Origin: Apostichopus japonicus
Taxonomy: Eukaryota; Echinodermata; Holothuroidea; Aspidochirotida; Stichopodidae
Direction: 5' to 3'
NCBI RefSeq assembly: GCF_037975245.1
Contig: NC_092569.1
Location: forward strand, 15,745,501-15,809,500
Length of the DNA: 64,000 nt
Made by a program: the position numbers and the translations under genes. The notes under the pieces are model-generated. The model was not told the origin of the DNA, did not search any database, and saw only the letters and a list, made by a program, of their open reading frames with translations. Position 1 is the first letter of the stretch, and every line of letters begins with the position of its first letter. Below, piece after piece: positions 12,201 through 22,900 of this stretch.

Positions 12201-15200
12201 ATTCTTGGAATTTGAAAAGTATCTGCTTAGGAGCTATACTATAAAGATTGTTGTCGACGATTTCGCATTATGACGTTTACAACAATTGCATCCTTAATTC
12301 GTTTTACTGTATGTGTTATGTAAGGTTAACTCGCGTTATAACGCAGACAAACCAGGATCGGATATAGCCAGGTACTTACACTTGTGTTATTTTTTGAGGC
12401 CTTGGTATATTTGCAATTTAAAACCATTTTTATTGCATTTACATCGGCCAATATCTCATGTAAACCTATCGCATGCAATTGGTGCAATTCATACCGTGCC
12501 ATATTTCAATGTCAACCAGTAGTGTACTTTCACTGTGTAAGAATGGTTTTACTTAATAAATGCAATATTTGGTGTATACAATTTTCTGTCATATACTCAA
12601 TTCCATTTACAAAAGACATAAAATGTTTGCTGTGTTTGTTTTACACCTTAACGCACGTCGTATACTTCATTTATTGAAATAATTGATATGTTTTATCAAG
12701 CTACAAAACACTCGTAATATCTTATAAGCGATAGGCTCAAGTAATCATTTAACTTATATTCACTTCGTTAGTATTCAAAAACATTAACTCTTTCACAATT
12801 AGGCTATTCTTAATTGCAATCGTCATTAATGTATCACCTCTGACAACGCTGCGATAGTACCGTTGACGATCTCTGATAGTGTAAGAAGTTTTTTTTTTTT
12901 ATATATCAATTTGAGGATCTTTATCAATACAAAAACATTACTTTATTTCACTAAATGCAAACAAATAAACGATACAATTTTGATAACAAAAACTTTCATT
13001 GTAAAATATAGCGGTATAATTATATTGCGACGTTGTCCATGTTGCTATGTAGTGAATTCAACATTTAAAGATTATTTGTCATGTTTTCTTCATACACCGA
13101 AGTTACTACTTCTAGACAAAATACAGTCAAATATCGATCTTAATTATATGCTGAGATGACTGTGAATATAAAAATTAATGCTCACAAACATATTTTGCTC
13201 ACATTTTCGTTAGTGTCAGAAAGTAAAATTCGAAATTCTTTAATCTCTATTAAGTTTTTATCGCTAACATAGTTTTGCGAAAAATAAATTCTATTTTCAT
13301 CTGTTTTCCTTGAATGTATAACTCATATATTTGCAAATATTTCTGGTGCAATTAGGAAAACAAGAATACACAAGTAGATTGAGCTTCAACTGTAGCCAAT
13401 GTTAGTGAAACAACCACCTCCACTTTCCTCCACACCCACCCCCCCCCAAAAAAAAATGATATATGGGATATATTTCCAGTCAATTCTGATTGTTTTTTAC
13501 TCATTACATCAAGTTGGATAGATATTTCAAAATTAAAATTTAATAATTGTATCGCTGTTATGGATGAAGATATCAAACATCCTGACATAGGCAAGAATGT
13601 TTGTGAACAACCGTTTAGATTATTAATCATTATGAAATTGCTTTTTCCAAGTTTGAACATTCTTAAATTGCCTGTACATGATTATTTGATAAATGATATT
13701 TAAAAAATCTTTACAAGCAGTTACAATCTATTAACAGAACATATTGACATATATTTTTGGATGACTCTTCTTCTCATTAATAGAGTATTCACCGGAGAAG
13801 TGTACCTTTAACAACAGATGACACTCAAAGTAAGATATTTCACCTTAACTGCTTTGTTTTTCATTCCATAAATATTTAAAAAAGAAATGTAATTAACCGA
13901 AATAAATGAGTTTTGTTATTTCCAAGATAATTTTGTATTTTTGTTTCTGTTTCATTGACCGTATCTGTGTGAGACAGCATTTAGTATGTTACTTTCGACG
14001 ACTTAAAACGATGCAAAAATTACAAACTGTAATACCGTGAACAAGACAAGAAATGTTGTGACAAATGTTTTATAATGTAAATAATATTGACCCCACCCCG
14101 CCCCGAAAAAAATAATAAAGCAAAAAGTAGTTAGGGAATAGGACAGGGAGGGAGAGAATAAATGCAACGTATTCTAACACAGGAAATGATATATGTACAA
14201 ACTTTGACGTTAGGTTTCCATGTTACTTTTCAAGTTCCATTTTTCCTGTTGCGGTTTTAGCTATCTCGTAAAATCACAGAGAATTGTCAATTTCTTGCAG
14301 GATTTTCTTTAACGGTCAAGTATTGCATACGGTGACAAGGTTTTGTTACAAATTGAACACAAAGCTTGTATATTATATAAGTTTTTAATGTTTTTATCTC
14401 TTTATTACAGTGGCACATTACTTCTTTTATCAACGTTCTGAATATCCAAAAGACTGCCGAGACGTTCAAAGTCAGTGTTCTACGTCCAAATCTAGCGGAG
14501 TATACATTATCAAGCCAGATGGATTTGAAGAGCCATTTGAGGTGTTCTGCAACAACGACGTTGGTGGAGGAGGCTGGACGGTACGTCTAAATGGAAATGT
14601 TGATGTCATGTTTTAAACGTGATAAAGCCTTTCGTTAGCATGTAGGTATTATGACTTGAAATGTGTAGGGGTAATCAACAAGTCGCATCCTCCACTCAGC
14701 AACGTCGAAATTGGGAAATAGCTATCATTTTCGGAGACGATCTTTCTTAATACAGGGGCGTATCCAGGGGGGCGCAACAGGCGCGCCCCCCCCCCTATTG
14801 GCCGTCACCCAAAAAAAAAAAGTTTAGCAAAAAAAAAAAAAAAAATTGATGACGACCTTTATGTGAGATGTCGGTGATCGCTCAACCCCCCCCCCCCTCC
14901 CGTATGCTTTATTTTTTGTTTGCCAAAAAAAGGTTCTGGCGAAGTTCGGCGGCATAATAGTTTTAGAAACATAGATGGTAATTGTGTTTGTATTATCACT
15001 ATAATCACTAAATGACATGCCAGCCATACTAAATTGTGCATTTTGTGTCCATATTTACTGGAAATGTTGCTTATTATTAAGGTCGAAAAATGGATCACAT
15101 ATGGCCATGGGCGGCGATCCTGGGTGGAGGGGGGATATATCCCCCCATGAAAATGGGTGGAGGGGATGTAATGCACCATATCCCCCCCCCCCCACCAAAT

Positions 15201-18200
15201 GCCAGGGATAAGAATATTTTCATGCCTACATTTATGCATCTTCGTTAATGTACGGCTCTTTTTTAGCTTCATTTCTCGCCTACCATAAACGCAGTGCGAT
15301 CTTTTCATATAAAGCGTCTTTATAAAGCAAAAAAAGTTGACTGTAGGCTTCATTGGCCCTATAACAACAAAATGTATTATTGCGCCCACGGTATTGATAT
15401 AGTACATATATGCACCCTCATAGTATTCATATAGGCCCTATAGTAGGCCTACACACGTACATGGTCCCTCGAACAGCTGAGAATCTCATGTAACCAGGGT
15501 AATGCTTAATACACGTTTCACCTGGATGCCCTAGCAATCGGTAACTATGTGTAATTGTGTATTGCATGTGTATAGGCCTAATATCGCCTGCATGAGGCCA
15601 TTTTCTTCATCGAATAATATAACAGAGCTCTCGAACATTTTAACGTTGCGCCTGAAACAAGATTGACAGGGGCAGTTTTCCCAAAATAACACCCGAAATT
15701 TAAAAAAAAAAAAGGATTTTGGATCCTGATTATGAGATATTTCGGACATGACATCCCTATTTTAAAGTTGGGTATATGCCGCTTGGAAACCTCGGGAAGT
15801 GCCGTTTCCGGCCATCTAGAGGGTTTGTTAATCCCAAAATTTTCTTGTACGCTTCGCGCCAACCCATGGTGGCGCTACGCTTAGATAGTCAACAAGGTCA
15901 TACCCCCCCCCCCCCACTCGGAAGTACGGATCGCCGCCCATGCATATGACACCATTTTGCATTTCAGCCCTACTTTGAAAGCAAAAATTGTACACCCCTC
16001 CCCTTAGACCCATCCCCCAGGACGGCGATCATTCATGCCTGGCGCCCCCCCTATTGGAAAATCCTGGATACGCCCCTGTTAATAGTTATATAAATGGAAA
16101 ACATAAATTGTCCATTTCCTACTAGTGTTCTCAATGTTTTTCTTCTGTTATAGGTCATACAACGCCGCGATAGTGGAGCTGTGAATTTCAATAGGAGTTG
16201 GTCACAATATCAAGATGGATTTGGTTTCCTCTCAACTGAGTTTTGGCTCGGTAATGAAAAGTTATCATACTTGACGAACCAAGCAGACTACGAACTTCGT
16301 GTGGACATAGAATTATCTAATGGAGCTTCTTTCTATACAACATACAAAGGTTTTCGTATCACTGATGAACGGGGGCAATATAAGGTTACACATATTGAAC
16401 CACTCGAAAGTAATGCACGTAAGTATAAAACTTAGTAAACTTAGTAAAAAGGAAAATCGAAACGTTTCAACCATAACTTTAATAATAGTGATAATAATAA
16501 AAATAGTAATAATAATAATAATATTCTACTTTTATATAGCGCTTTATACTAGCAATAGGTTTCAAAGTGCTTTACAGACGATATGTACCCCTGATCAATG
16601 ATAACATGTCCCATAGACAATCCCTCTGTATACATATACATCTAATACGTTTTCTACAATCTGCATGATCTTTAAATGTAATTCCTTCTTATTTTACTAT
16701 TTAACGGTAATATTTATAAGCGATCATTTTTTCATGGCAGAGGTATTTGCAAACATTCTTGTCAAAATTGGATGTCTTTTCTTGATCTTACCAACTGACA
16801 GGTCCATTTCCCTCTATATGTCCTACGAACATGATCTACGGAACATGTACTTGTCAAGCAACATGTGAAGATCCCAACGGACAATCTGGTTGTTATAGTG
16901 ACTGTTTGGGTAGTGAGGGTTGCACCTGTCCAGCTGGTTTCTTGTTGCAAGGGAGCGACTGTATCCGTGCGAGTGAATGCGGGTGTTTCGTGGCAGAGGC
17001 CAACTTGGTTATACCAGTGAGTATATATATGATTCATTTCAATATCACGTGACTATGCAAACGAAACAGAAACGAAAATTAGGCTAAATGACGTTGTGAT
17101 TACACAGAAACTTAGAAAAAAAAATCCAATGTGTAATAAATACTATTAATTTTTATCTATTTATTCTAGGATGGAGAAACATTCGTTAACGATGACTGCA
17201 CACAGAAGTGTTCTTGTATCAATAATCAACTGATCTGTGAAGACTACAGATGTAGTACCAATGCTGTTTGTGATGTCAGGAATGAAATAAGACAGTGTTA
17301 TTGTGATGAGGGATATGAAGGTGACGGTGAAAACTGTCCACCCTCAGTGTCCTATAGAGACTGCCAGGATGTTTATGACGCTGACCATAGGCAAGATGGC
17401 GTATATACAATCATGCCTACTGGGTGGCCTGGTATACCATTCGACGTACATTGTAAAATGGAAAACGGCGGAGGATGGACCGTAAGTCTTCATTGAAACA
17501 CTATGAATGTTTCAAGTATGTTTCTGTGTTTTTTATATATGTATTAGTCTATTGCAAACGGTAATGAAAGTACCAGTTTATGTTTTCGGTTTGGTTGCAC
17601 TTTTATATTCCTTAGTATGGATTCAGTGTATTAAAAATACTTGAGTAAATGAAAATGGTGACATTATTATCTTTCTTTTATTATTCTTACACGCTATCCT
17701 TACAGGTGTTTCAACGTCGCAACGATGGCTCTCCTAGCTTTGATCAAAACTGGGCTGCGTACAAAAACGGGTTTGGTGACAGCCGAAACTTTTGGCTAGG
17801 AAATGAAAAGCTTCATTACTTGACGAACCAGAGAAACTACAAGCTTCGCTTTGACATCACTACTTCTAGTGGATTGGCTAAATATGCTGAGTATACAGAA
17901 TTTCAAGTCGAGTCTGAAAGCAGCAACTACACAATAAATAAACTGGGCATTCACAGTGGAAATACAGGTTTGTTGAATGTGTAATATTTGCGCCTTGCCT
18001 TGGAAAATAGGTCAAGCTAAAGTTACTAGTGTTCACAATAAACTTTATGAGAAAATGTTGGTCACAGTTTGAACACATCTTGATGTTAAATAATAACTCC
18101 AAAATATGCTCTAAGTACACTGGATCAGAAACCCTTACAAAGAGGGTTTGGTGTAACACCCCACCCCCTTTCACAAGTCACACCACTGTTTCTACGGTTG

Positions 18201-19581
18201 TATATACGAGATTAGTAAAAAGTCGATGATCCATTTCTGAGTATGTATGATAAAATTCACGCATTAATTATCACAGAAAACAAATAGAAACAGAACAAAA
18301 ATGAATAAATAATACCACGCATATTGAACCATCTTAATTAGTTGCAATTGACGTGAAGAACAATCCTTACATTCGCCAGTTTTGGTGTTGTAATATTGGA
18401 AGAGCAAAGAAGGTTTTGTCCCGAACGGGATTTGAGCCAGTAATCTGAACAATTGCGAAAAAAGTATCTTCCCATCTGGACCCGTTACTTTAAAGAGCAG
18501 TACAGTGTTAGATATTTAGCGTATCATCGTATCAGCTGGATACCACTGGTATCATTACAACATATTAAAGTAGTCCGACTAGCCGATGAAAGAGAATATA
18601 TGCTGAATGAGCATGCACCAGTCTAAGAACAGGAAATGTCATGGAAGAGAAATACGACCATATATATTCACAGAACTATTAACAGAGAATAAAGGTTTCC
18701 AGTAAACACATACTACTAACAGAATAATGTTTTTTTTACAAGATCTGTGAAACAATTATACCAAGAAGAGCCACACCGTGAGGACAAAGACTACCCTAGA
18801 CAAAGATGCAATTACAATGACAAAATAATAGCTAAAAACTAGTCAATGGAAAGCCTAGGATTTAGTTCTCATTTACAATCAAACACAATATTTACTAATT
18901 TAAACATAATATTTAATATCATTAGACAATAAGTTCCTATATACAAGCCTAGTTTTCATATTAAACACCATCCATTTAAATTCAAATCAATGGTCAACTC
19001 CGTTGAGAAGTAAACATGATTAAATAAAGAGCAATAAAGAATAAATCATCATATGAAGTATTTATAATGATCACGGAATTATACCATTAAATATGAATTC
19101 TGAATCTCTTTCAATGTGAATCCTCATCACCCCCTCCCCTTTTCCAGTATACTGTAAAACTTATTTTATGTCCCAACAAAAGTGTGCAATATAACAGGAT
19201 ACTTACGCTATTGTTCAAAGACCAAATATTAACCACTGATTGTTCCTGCTCTTTTCCTTCACAGGTTATTATCTCTCTTATAACAAAGGAAAACAATTCA
19301 GCACGCATGACCGAGACAATGACGCATGTGGTAACTTCAACTGTGCAGAGAAGCACAAAAGCGGCTGGTGGCACTCGAATACTTGGTGCTCTTGTTACAG
19401 TTATAGCTATTGCTATTATTTCCAATACAGCAGCAGCTGCAAGGCACTTTGTACGCCTCACAACCTCAATGGAGTCTACAACGGAGGCAACGGAGAAAGG
19501 ATCTTCTCTTACTATTATTATTATTATAATTACTACTGCAGCCCTCAGTTCGTTGAAATGAAAATTCGACCATCCTCTTGA
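9159..19581 (+). CDS. FReD gene copy B, complete (8 exons, 555 aa)
   Basis: Secreted modular lectin-like protein. Exons: 9159-9239, 13784-13829, 14411-14580, 16154-16418, 16802-17016, 17170-17481, 17706-17967, 19265-19581. The joined frame is open for 1,668 nt including the stop. Residues 1-27 form a signal-peptide-like N-terminus; 28-43 a basic linker with HRRS; about 55-187 the first two thirds of an FBG domain; 189-259 a TIL domain with about ten cysteines; 260-315 TILa/VWC-like and EGF-like cysteines; about 320-555 a complete FBG domain. The second FBG keeps the DRDND calcium loop at 466-470 but has 30 residues (487-516) between GWW and NLNG where family members usually have about 7. The 46-nt exon 2 was chosen because exon 1 (ends phase 0) and exon 3 (starts phase 1) cannot join directly, and B, C and D all keep it. 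Architecture is certain; ligand and tissue are unknown. Confidence 0.9.
9240..13783 (+). other. Copy B intron 1
   Basis: 4.5-kb intron, longer than in C and D because about 1.06 kb is tandemly duplicated (see the repeat entry). The rest aligns with introns of C and D. No further exon was found in it. Confidence 0.75.
9870..12110. repeat. Tandem duplication of ~1.06 kb in copy B intron 1
   Basis: The block from about 9870 recurs from about 10931 with the same landmarks in order (CAGTTATATCCTAACTATTTT, CGCTAAGTATTGAAAAACTA, the CCGCTTTCTGTTACATAAAA stretch, then CTCGTTGTCTTAAAAA). Copies C and D have a single version. The two halves have diverged by substitutions and small indels. Confidence 0.85.
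13784..13829 (+). CDS. Copy B exon 2: 46-nt linker exon
   Basis: Lies between a TAG acceptor and a GTAAGA donor. Read from phase 0 it gives SIHRRSVPLTTDDTQ plus one base that completes ATG/Met with exon 3. Length, splice sites and most codons are conserved in C and D. The RRS could be a processing site, but this is only a suggestion. Confidence 0.75.
14411..14580 (+). CDS. Copy B exon 3: start of first FBG domain
   Basis: Encodes AHYFFYQRSEYPKDCRDV, then GVYIIKPDGFEEPFEVFC and GGGGWT, the FBG opening with its two conserved cysteines plus one extra (SQCS). Ends phase 0 at GTACGT. Confidence 0.9.
14753..16078. mobile_element. Non-autonomous DNA transposon in copy B intron 3
   Basis: 1,326-bp insertion absent from C and D. 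Ends are perfect inverted repeats (CAGGGGCGTATCCAGG and its complement) flanked by TTAATA at 14747-14752 and 16079-16084; the empty site in copy C reads TTAATA once. No transposase frame is visible; open frames inside are repeat-derived. Poly-A and poly-C runs occur inside. Superfamily unresolved, since the 6-bp duplication fits neither hAT (8) nor piggyBac (TTAA) cleanly. Confidence 0.85.
15107..15945. mobile_element. Possible nested inverted-repeat element
   Basis: Inside the larger insertion, ATGGGCGGCGATCC near 15107 faces its exact complement ending near 15945. This suggests a second element nested in the first, or an internal inverted repeat of the same element. No convincing target duplication was seen. 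Confidence 0.45.
16154..16418 (+). CDS. Copy B exon 4: core of first FBG domain
   Basis: 265 nt, phase 0 in and phase 1 out, matching exon 7 in phases and in motif order (VIQRRDSG, GFGFLSTEFWLGNEK, LTNQADYELRVDI). It contains the N-R-S sequon. In place of an exon-8-type pocket, the next exon is a TIL domain. Confidence 0.92.
16489..16580. repeat. (ATA)n tract with TATAGCGCTTTA-type repeat
   Basis: A trinucleotide run followed by TTTATATAGCGCTTTATA and AAAGTGCTTTACA in copy B intron 4. Copy C has a shorter version at about 31737-31783; copy D lacks it. Looks like the end of a short interspersed element, family not identified. Confidence 0.55.
16802..17016 (+). CDS. Copy B exon 5: TIL domain
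   Basis: Phase 1 in, phase 0 out. Reads PSICPTNMIYGTCTCQATC, GCTCPAGFLLQGSDC and SECGCF, the trypsin-inhibitor-like cysteine pattern found next to VWD/C8 domains in mucin- and tectorin-type proteins. Here it probably acts as a rigid spacer; inhibitor activity cannot be claimed. Confidence 0.88.
17170..17481 (+). CDS. Copy B exon 6: TILa/VWC-like, EGF-like, FBG start
   Basis: 104 codons in phase 0 on both sides. Begins DGETFVNDDCTQKCSC, continues through NAVCDVRNEIRQCYCDEGYE (EGF-like), then RDCQDVYDADHRQDGVYTIM and CKMENGGGWT of the second FBG domain. Confidence 0.9.
17706..17967 (+). CDS. Copy B exon 7: middle of second FBG domain
   Basis: 262 nt. VFQRRNDGSPSFDQNW, GFGDSRNFWLGNEK and an N-Y-T sequon near the 3' end. 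Donor GTTTGT. Confidence 0.92.
17968..19264 (+). other. Copy B intron 7
   Basis: 1.3-kb intron colinear with those of A and C. A decoy AG preceded by pyrimidines lies at 19141-19147, and the true ACAG at 19261-19264. No exon is visible inside. Confidence 0.7.
19265..19581 (+). CDS. Copy B exon 8: FBG pocket and stop
   Basis: Encodes the DRDND calcium loop, NCAEKHKSGWW, the 30-residue Cys/Tyr loop (core CSCYSYSYC), NLNGVYNGG, a run of tyrosines and VEMKIRPSS. Six cysteines beyond the usual FBG set are visible (one in the calcium loop, four in the insert, one before PQFVE). Confidence 0.92.
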
Positions 19582-19910
19582 GTTCATGACGGAAAGCCTG
19601 TCTGGTAATTTCTCTCGAAACCATTGTGGAAAATGAGTAGTAAAATGAATAGATAACTTTCTTTATGAGAAACACAAATCAACTGGATGAAACGAGCCCT
19701 CGGTAGTATCTGAAAAAAATATTTGAAATTATGTATCATCTTCGAGGATTTTAACCTCTCAAAAAACTTTAATAAGGAATACTTTATGGTCAAATGGGGG
19801 TCAAAGATTGAAAAACAGTAATATTCGTTAATCTTCAGAAACAATGTTGAATATCAATTTATTTGCAATAAGTATCAAAACTAATTATGCTCTCAATTGC
19901 AATGAAAATG

Positions 19911-19916
19911 AATAAA
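19911..19916 (+). terminator. Candidate poly(A) signal, copy B
   Basis: AATAAA 330 nt after the stop, at the place homologous to that of copy A. Confidence 0.55.
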
Positions 19917-22900
19917 CAAAATGGAACAGGATCATATATGTGTCTTTAATTGGTTCATTGTGTTTATATCCCTAAAGTACAGTAACCAGCTGGGGCGGGG
20001 TTTGGGGGCTCCCCCCTCCAGTCAAATTGCCCCCCCCCCCTCCAAAGACATCATTGCCCCCAAAAATACTGTTCGAAAGTTACAAAATGCATTTAAAGCT
20101 CAGTTAAACCAGTTCGCGGTAGACGTTCATCCGTAATTGACGGGAATTCTCAAGTTTATAGTAGCAAATTGCGTCTGTGGTTAAGTATTATCCTACCATG
20201 TTGCTTTCTGTTATCGCTACGAGGCCATCATTCTCTTACATTATTTACACACGCTACCCGACGAGATAACCTGCAACCATGTTTGTTATATCATTTGTAT
20301 GTTTATAACTTACTACCGTCGTTAGTTACACCGACTGTACGAAGTTAATCGGATGTTTTTACTTGGAAGCTGCAGCATGATATATTACGTAATTTCAACA
20401 ACGCCCGTGATCAGTCGTTAGAATACGCCCATACATATTTAATGTATTAAAGAGCATAGACTATGGCGCTGGAAAACAGTTTTGCAGTGGCTGGATGGAG
20501 CCTCAGTCAATGAAACTGACCGTCATATACAAATGTACTTAACCCAACATTATAGTAAATCATAGAAAATGAGATAGCTTAAACTGTACTGTTGATAAAT
20601 AAATATTCATAAACAAAATTAGAACTTCAGACAAAACAATTGAAAGGCCAAAACTAAACTCATTGGTCAAAGTCCCTGGCTGTACCATTAATGAATTTTT
20701 CAGTTTATCCAAATTCTAAATTTGATTTGACAAATAACAAATTTTACTGATTTTTTATCCAATTATAAAGAAATACATAGGCTTTTGTAGAAAAAAGTGT
20801 GAGCGATGCATCTATGTGCTGTTGTATGAGAACATAGCACACGGGGTTATCAGCTAAGAGTATAGTGACTCTATCTAAGCGAGTAGTCAGAAGGCCAGTC
20901 AACCCCCCCCCCCCCCACCCATAAAAAAAGAGGAAAAAGGAGAAAATGCGGACCATTAGCGGGGATAATTTGGAGAACAACGCAAAGAGATTTCACACGA
21001 AGTTTTAAAAATGTGGAAATTTCAATACCACATTCCCAATACTAAAATTTTCTTTCATAGGCATTGGTGTTTTCGAACTACTGAATTTGTTTGCCTTTAT
21101 TTACTCGATTTGGCTGTTGAATTCTCTAAATTTGACAGTTTGTGTTACAGAAAATCTGACAAACCTGCTGTAGGCTATAACCTTTAAACTGATATCAATA
21201 TCGACCGATTGTAACAAATTTCAGCCTGTAAAGTCCACCAAACTGTATAGCTCCCAGGGACTCCGCCCCTTGATCCCACTCAGACAGCGCAAAACGTTCT
21301 CGTTGACAAGTCATTTAACTGAATCCGCCCCACCCCTAAGATGAACTCCTGTATATGCGCTTGACTTTCTCTACAATATATCAAGGTCATATTTCTAGTT
21401 GGACCATCCCTTTAACAATTTAGCACATTGAACTCAAAAAGTGAACTGTTTAATTTGGTTGAGAAACATTCATAACAGTACTGTTACCATGGTTTCAAGT
21501 GTTTGGGAATGGGTCAAATGGCAAAGGTACGAAACTTGTACCAACCACTCGAACATTTTTCACCCTTCCATCAGCCCCCACCCCAGGGGAAAAGTCTGGT
21601 TACGCCACTGCTAAAGAATAAACAAATTTTACGGAAGTAAATACCTTAGGCTAGAGAAAAGCGTCCATTTATGATTATATCTTTCATAATAATGCGTTAA
21701 AAACTAAAAATTAAGAAAATTGAATTGGAAGACATTTGTACGACTGTAAACCTCAACGCTGTGTTCAAATGGAGGCAATGAAGAAATTATTTCCTCTCGC
21801 TATTATTATTATTACTACTGCAACGTCCAATTCGTTGAGATGAAATTCGTACATCTTCTTGAGTTAATGAGCAAGATGACTGTGAAACTGAGCACATTGC
21901 GAGACATTTTCGTAATAATTCAGAAGTTTAATAAGTCTGACCAAACGGAGCGTGGCTGAATTGACCTTATGGAAAACAATCTAAGAAAACATTAAAACAT
22001 TCACTATAGAATTTCCTGTTTGAAAGTGAATGACAACTTGAAAAATCGGAGCAAAGACCAACAGAATATTCATTGCTCTACTGGTGAGTCATTCATCAGT
22101 GCAAATAACTACTACGAGACCTAAACAACACTTACATTACAATAAACATAGTATTAAGACAAAGAAAGTGTGTCGAGTTTAATTTAAATTGTAAAAGTTT
22201 ATAACAAGAGAACCAGAGATACCAGTTGTACACACCATAAACATCGAAATTCATAAATAGTTAGTAGCATAACATTGCGTGTAAACCTTATACTATTGCA
22301 ATAAGTTGTATTCTAAATGTGTCACATATATCTCACCCTCTTTTCGTACATACCCAGAACCGCTCGTTACATGACTAATTGAAATAAAGTGTTATGTTAA
22401 CATTTGAAACAATACTCAACAACGTCTTCAACATAATTAAGGGGAAAATGCCTGAACTTACATGATTGGTACTGTTTGTGTTTTCTATATCAAAATGCAT
22501 TCGAAATACAGTTTACCAGGTAAACATGTCTGTTGTACGAGATCGACGTAGTATGGACCTATTTTAAGTTAGACTGACCCTACGTAAGCTTGTTTGCCCG
22601 CCTGGGAAACAATAGCAGAGAAAGTTGGTATCCGTCACGTTTTTTTTTTTTGTCTTCTTTGCAATTAATGAGGTACTGAAAGAGGGTCTATGGAGCAGTT
22701 TTCTCCCACCCCTTTTCAAAATACAACAAAATCGTTTCTGCTTATGTTATTGATTATTTCAACATTGAGCGTTGGAGTTTTCATGCTCAACTTTTAATAA
22801 AATACCTCAGTATTGTTTGAATATAGGTATTCTTAACTTCGAAAGAAGTTATTCCAGTTTATCACCGGGGAGTTAAAATTTATACAATCCTCGTGTCTTT

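Noticed and set aside
14859-15407. 182-codon minus-strand frame
   Set aside because: Lies entirely in the MITE-like insertion, is low-complexity in part, and has no transposase motif.
21240-21615. Stretch ending AAAAGTCTGGTTACGCCACTG, like a transposon terminus
   Set aside because: No matching opposite inverted end or target duplication was found; absence from the A-B spacer could equally be a deletion.
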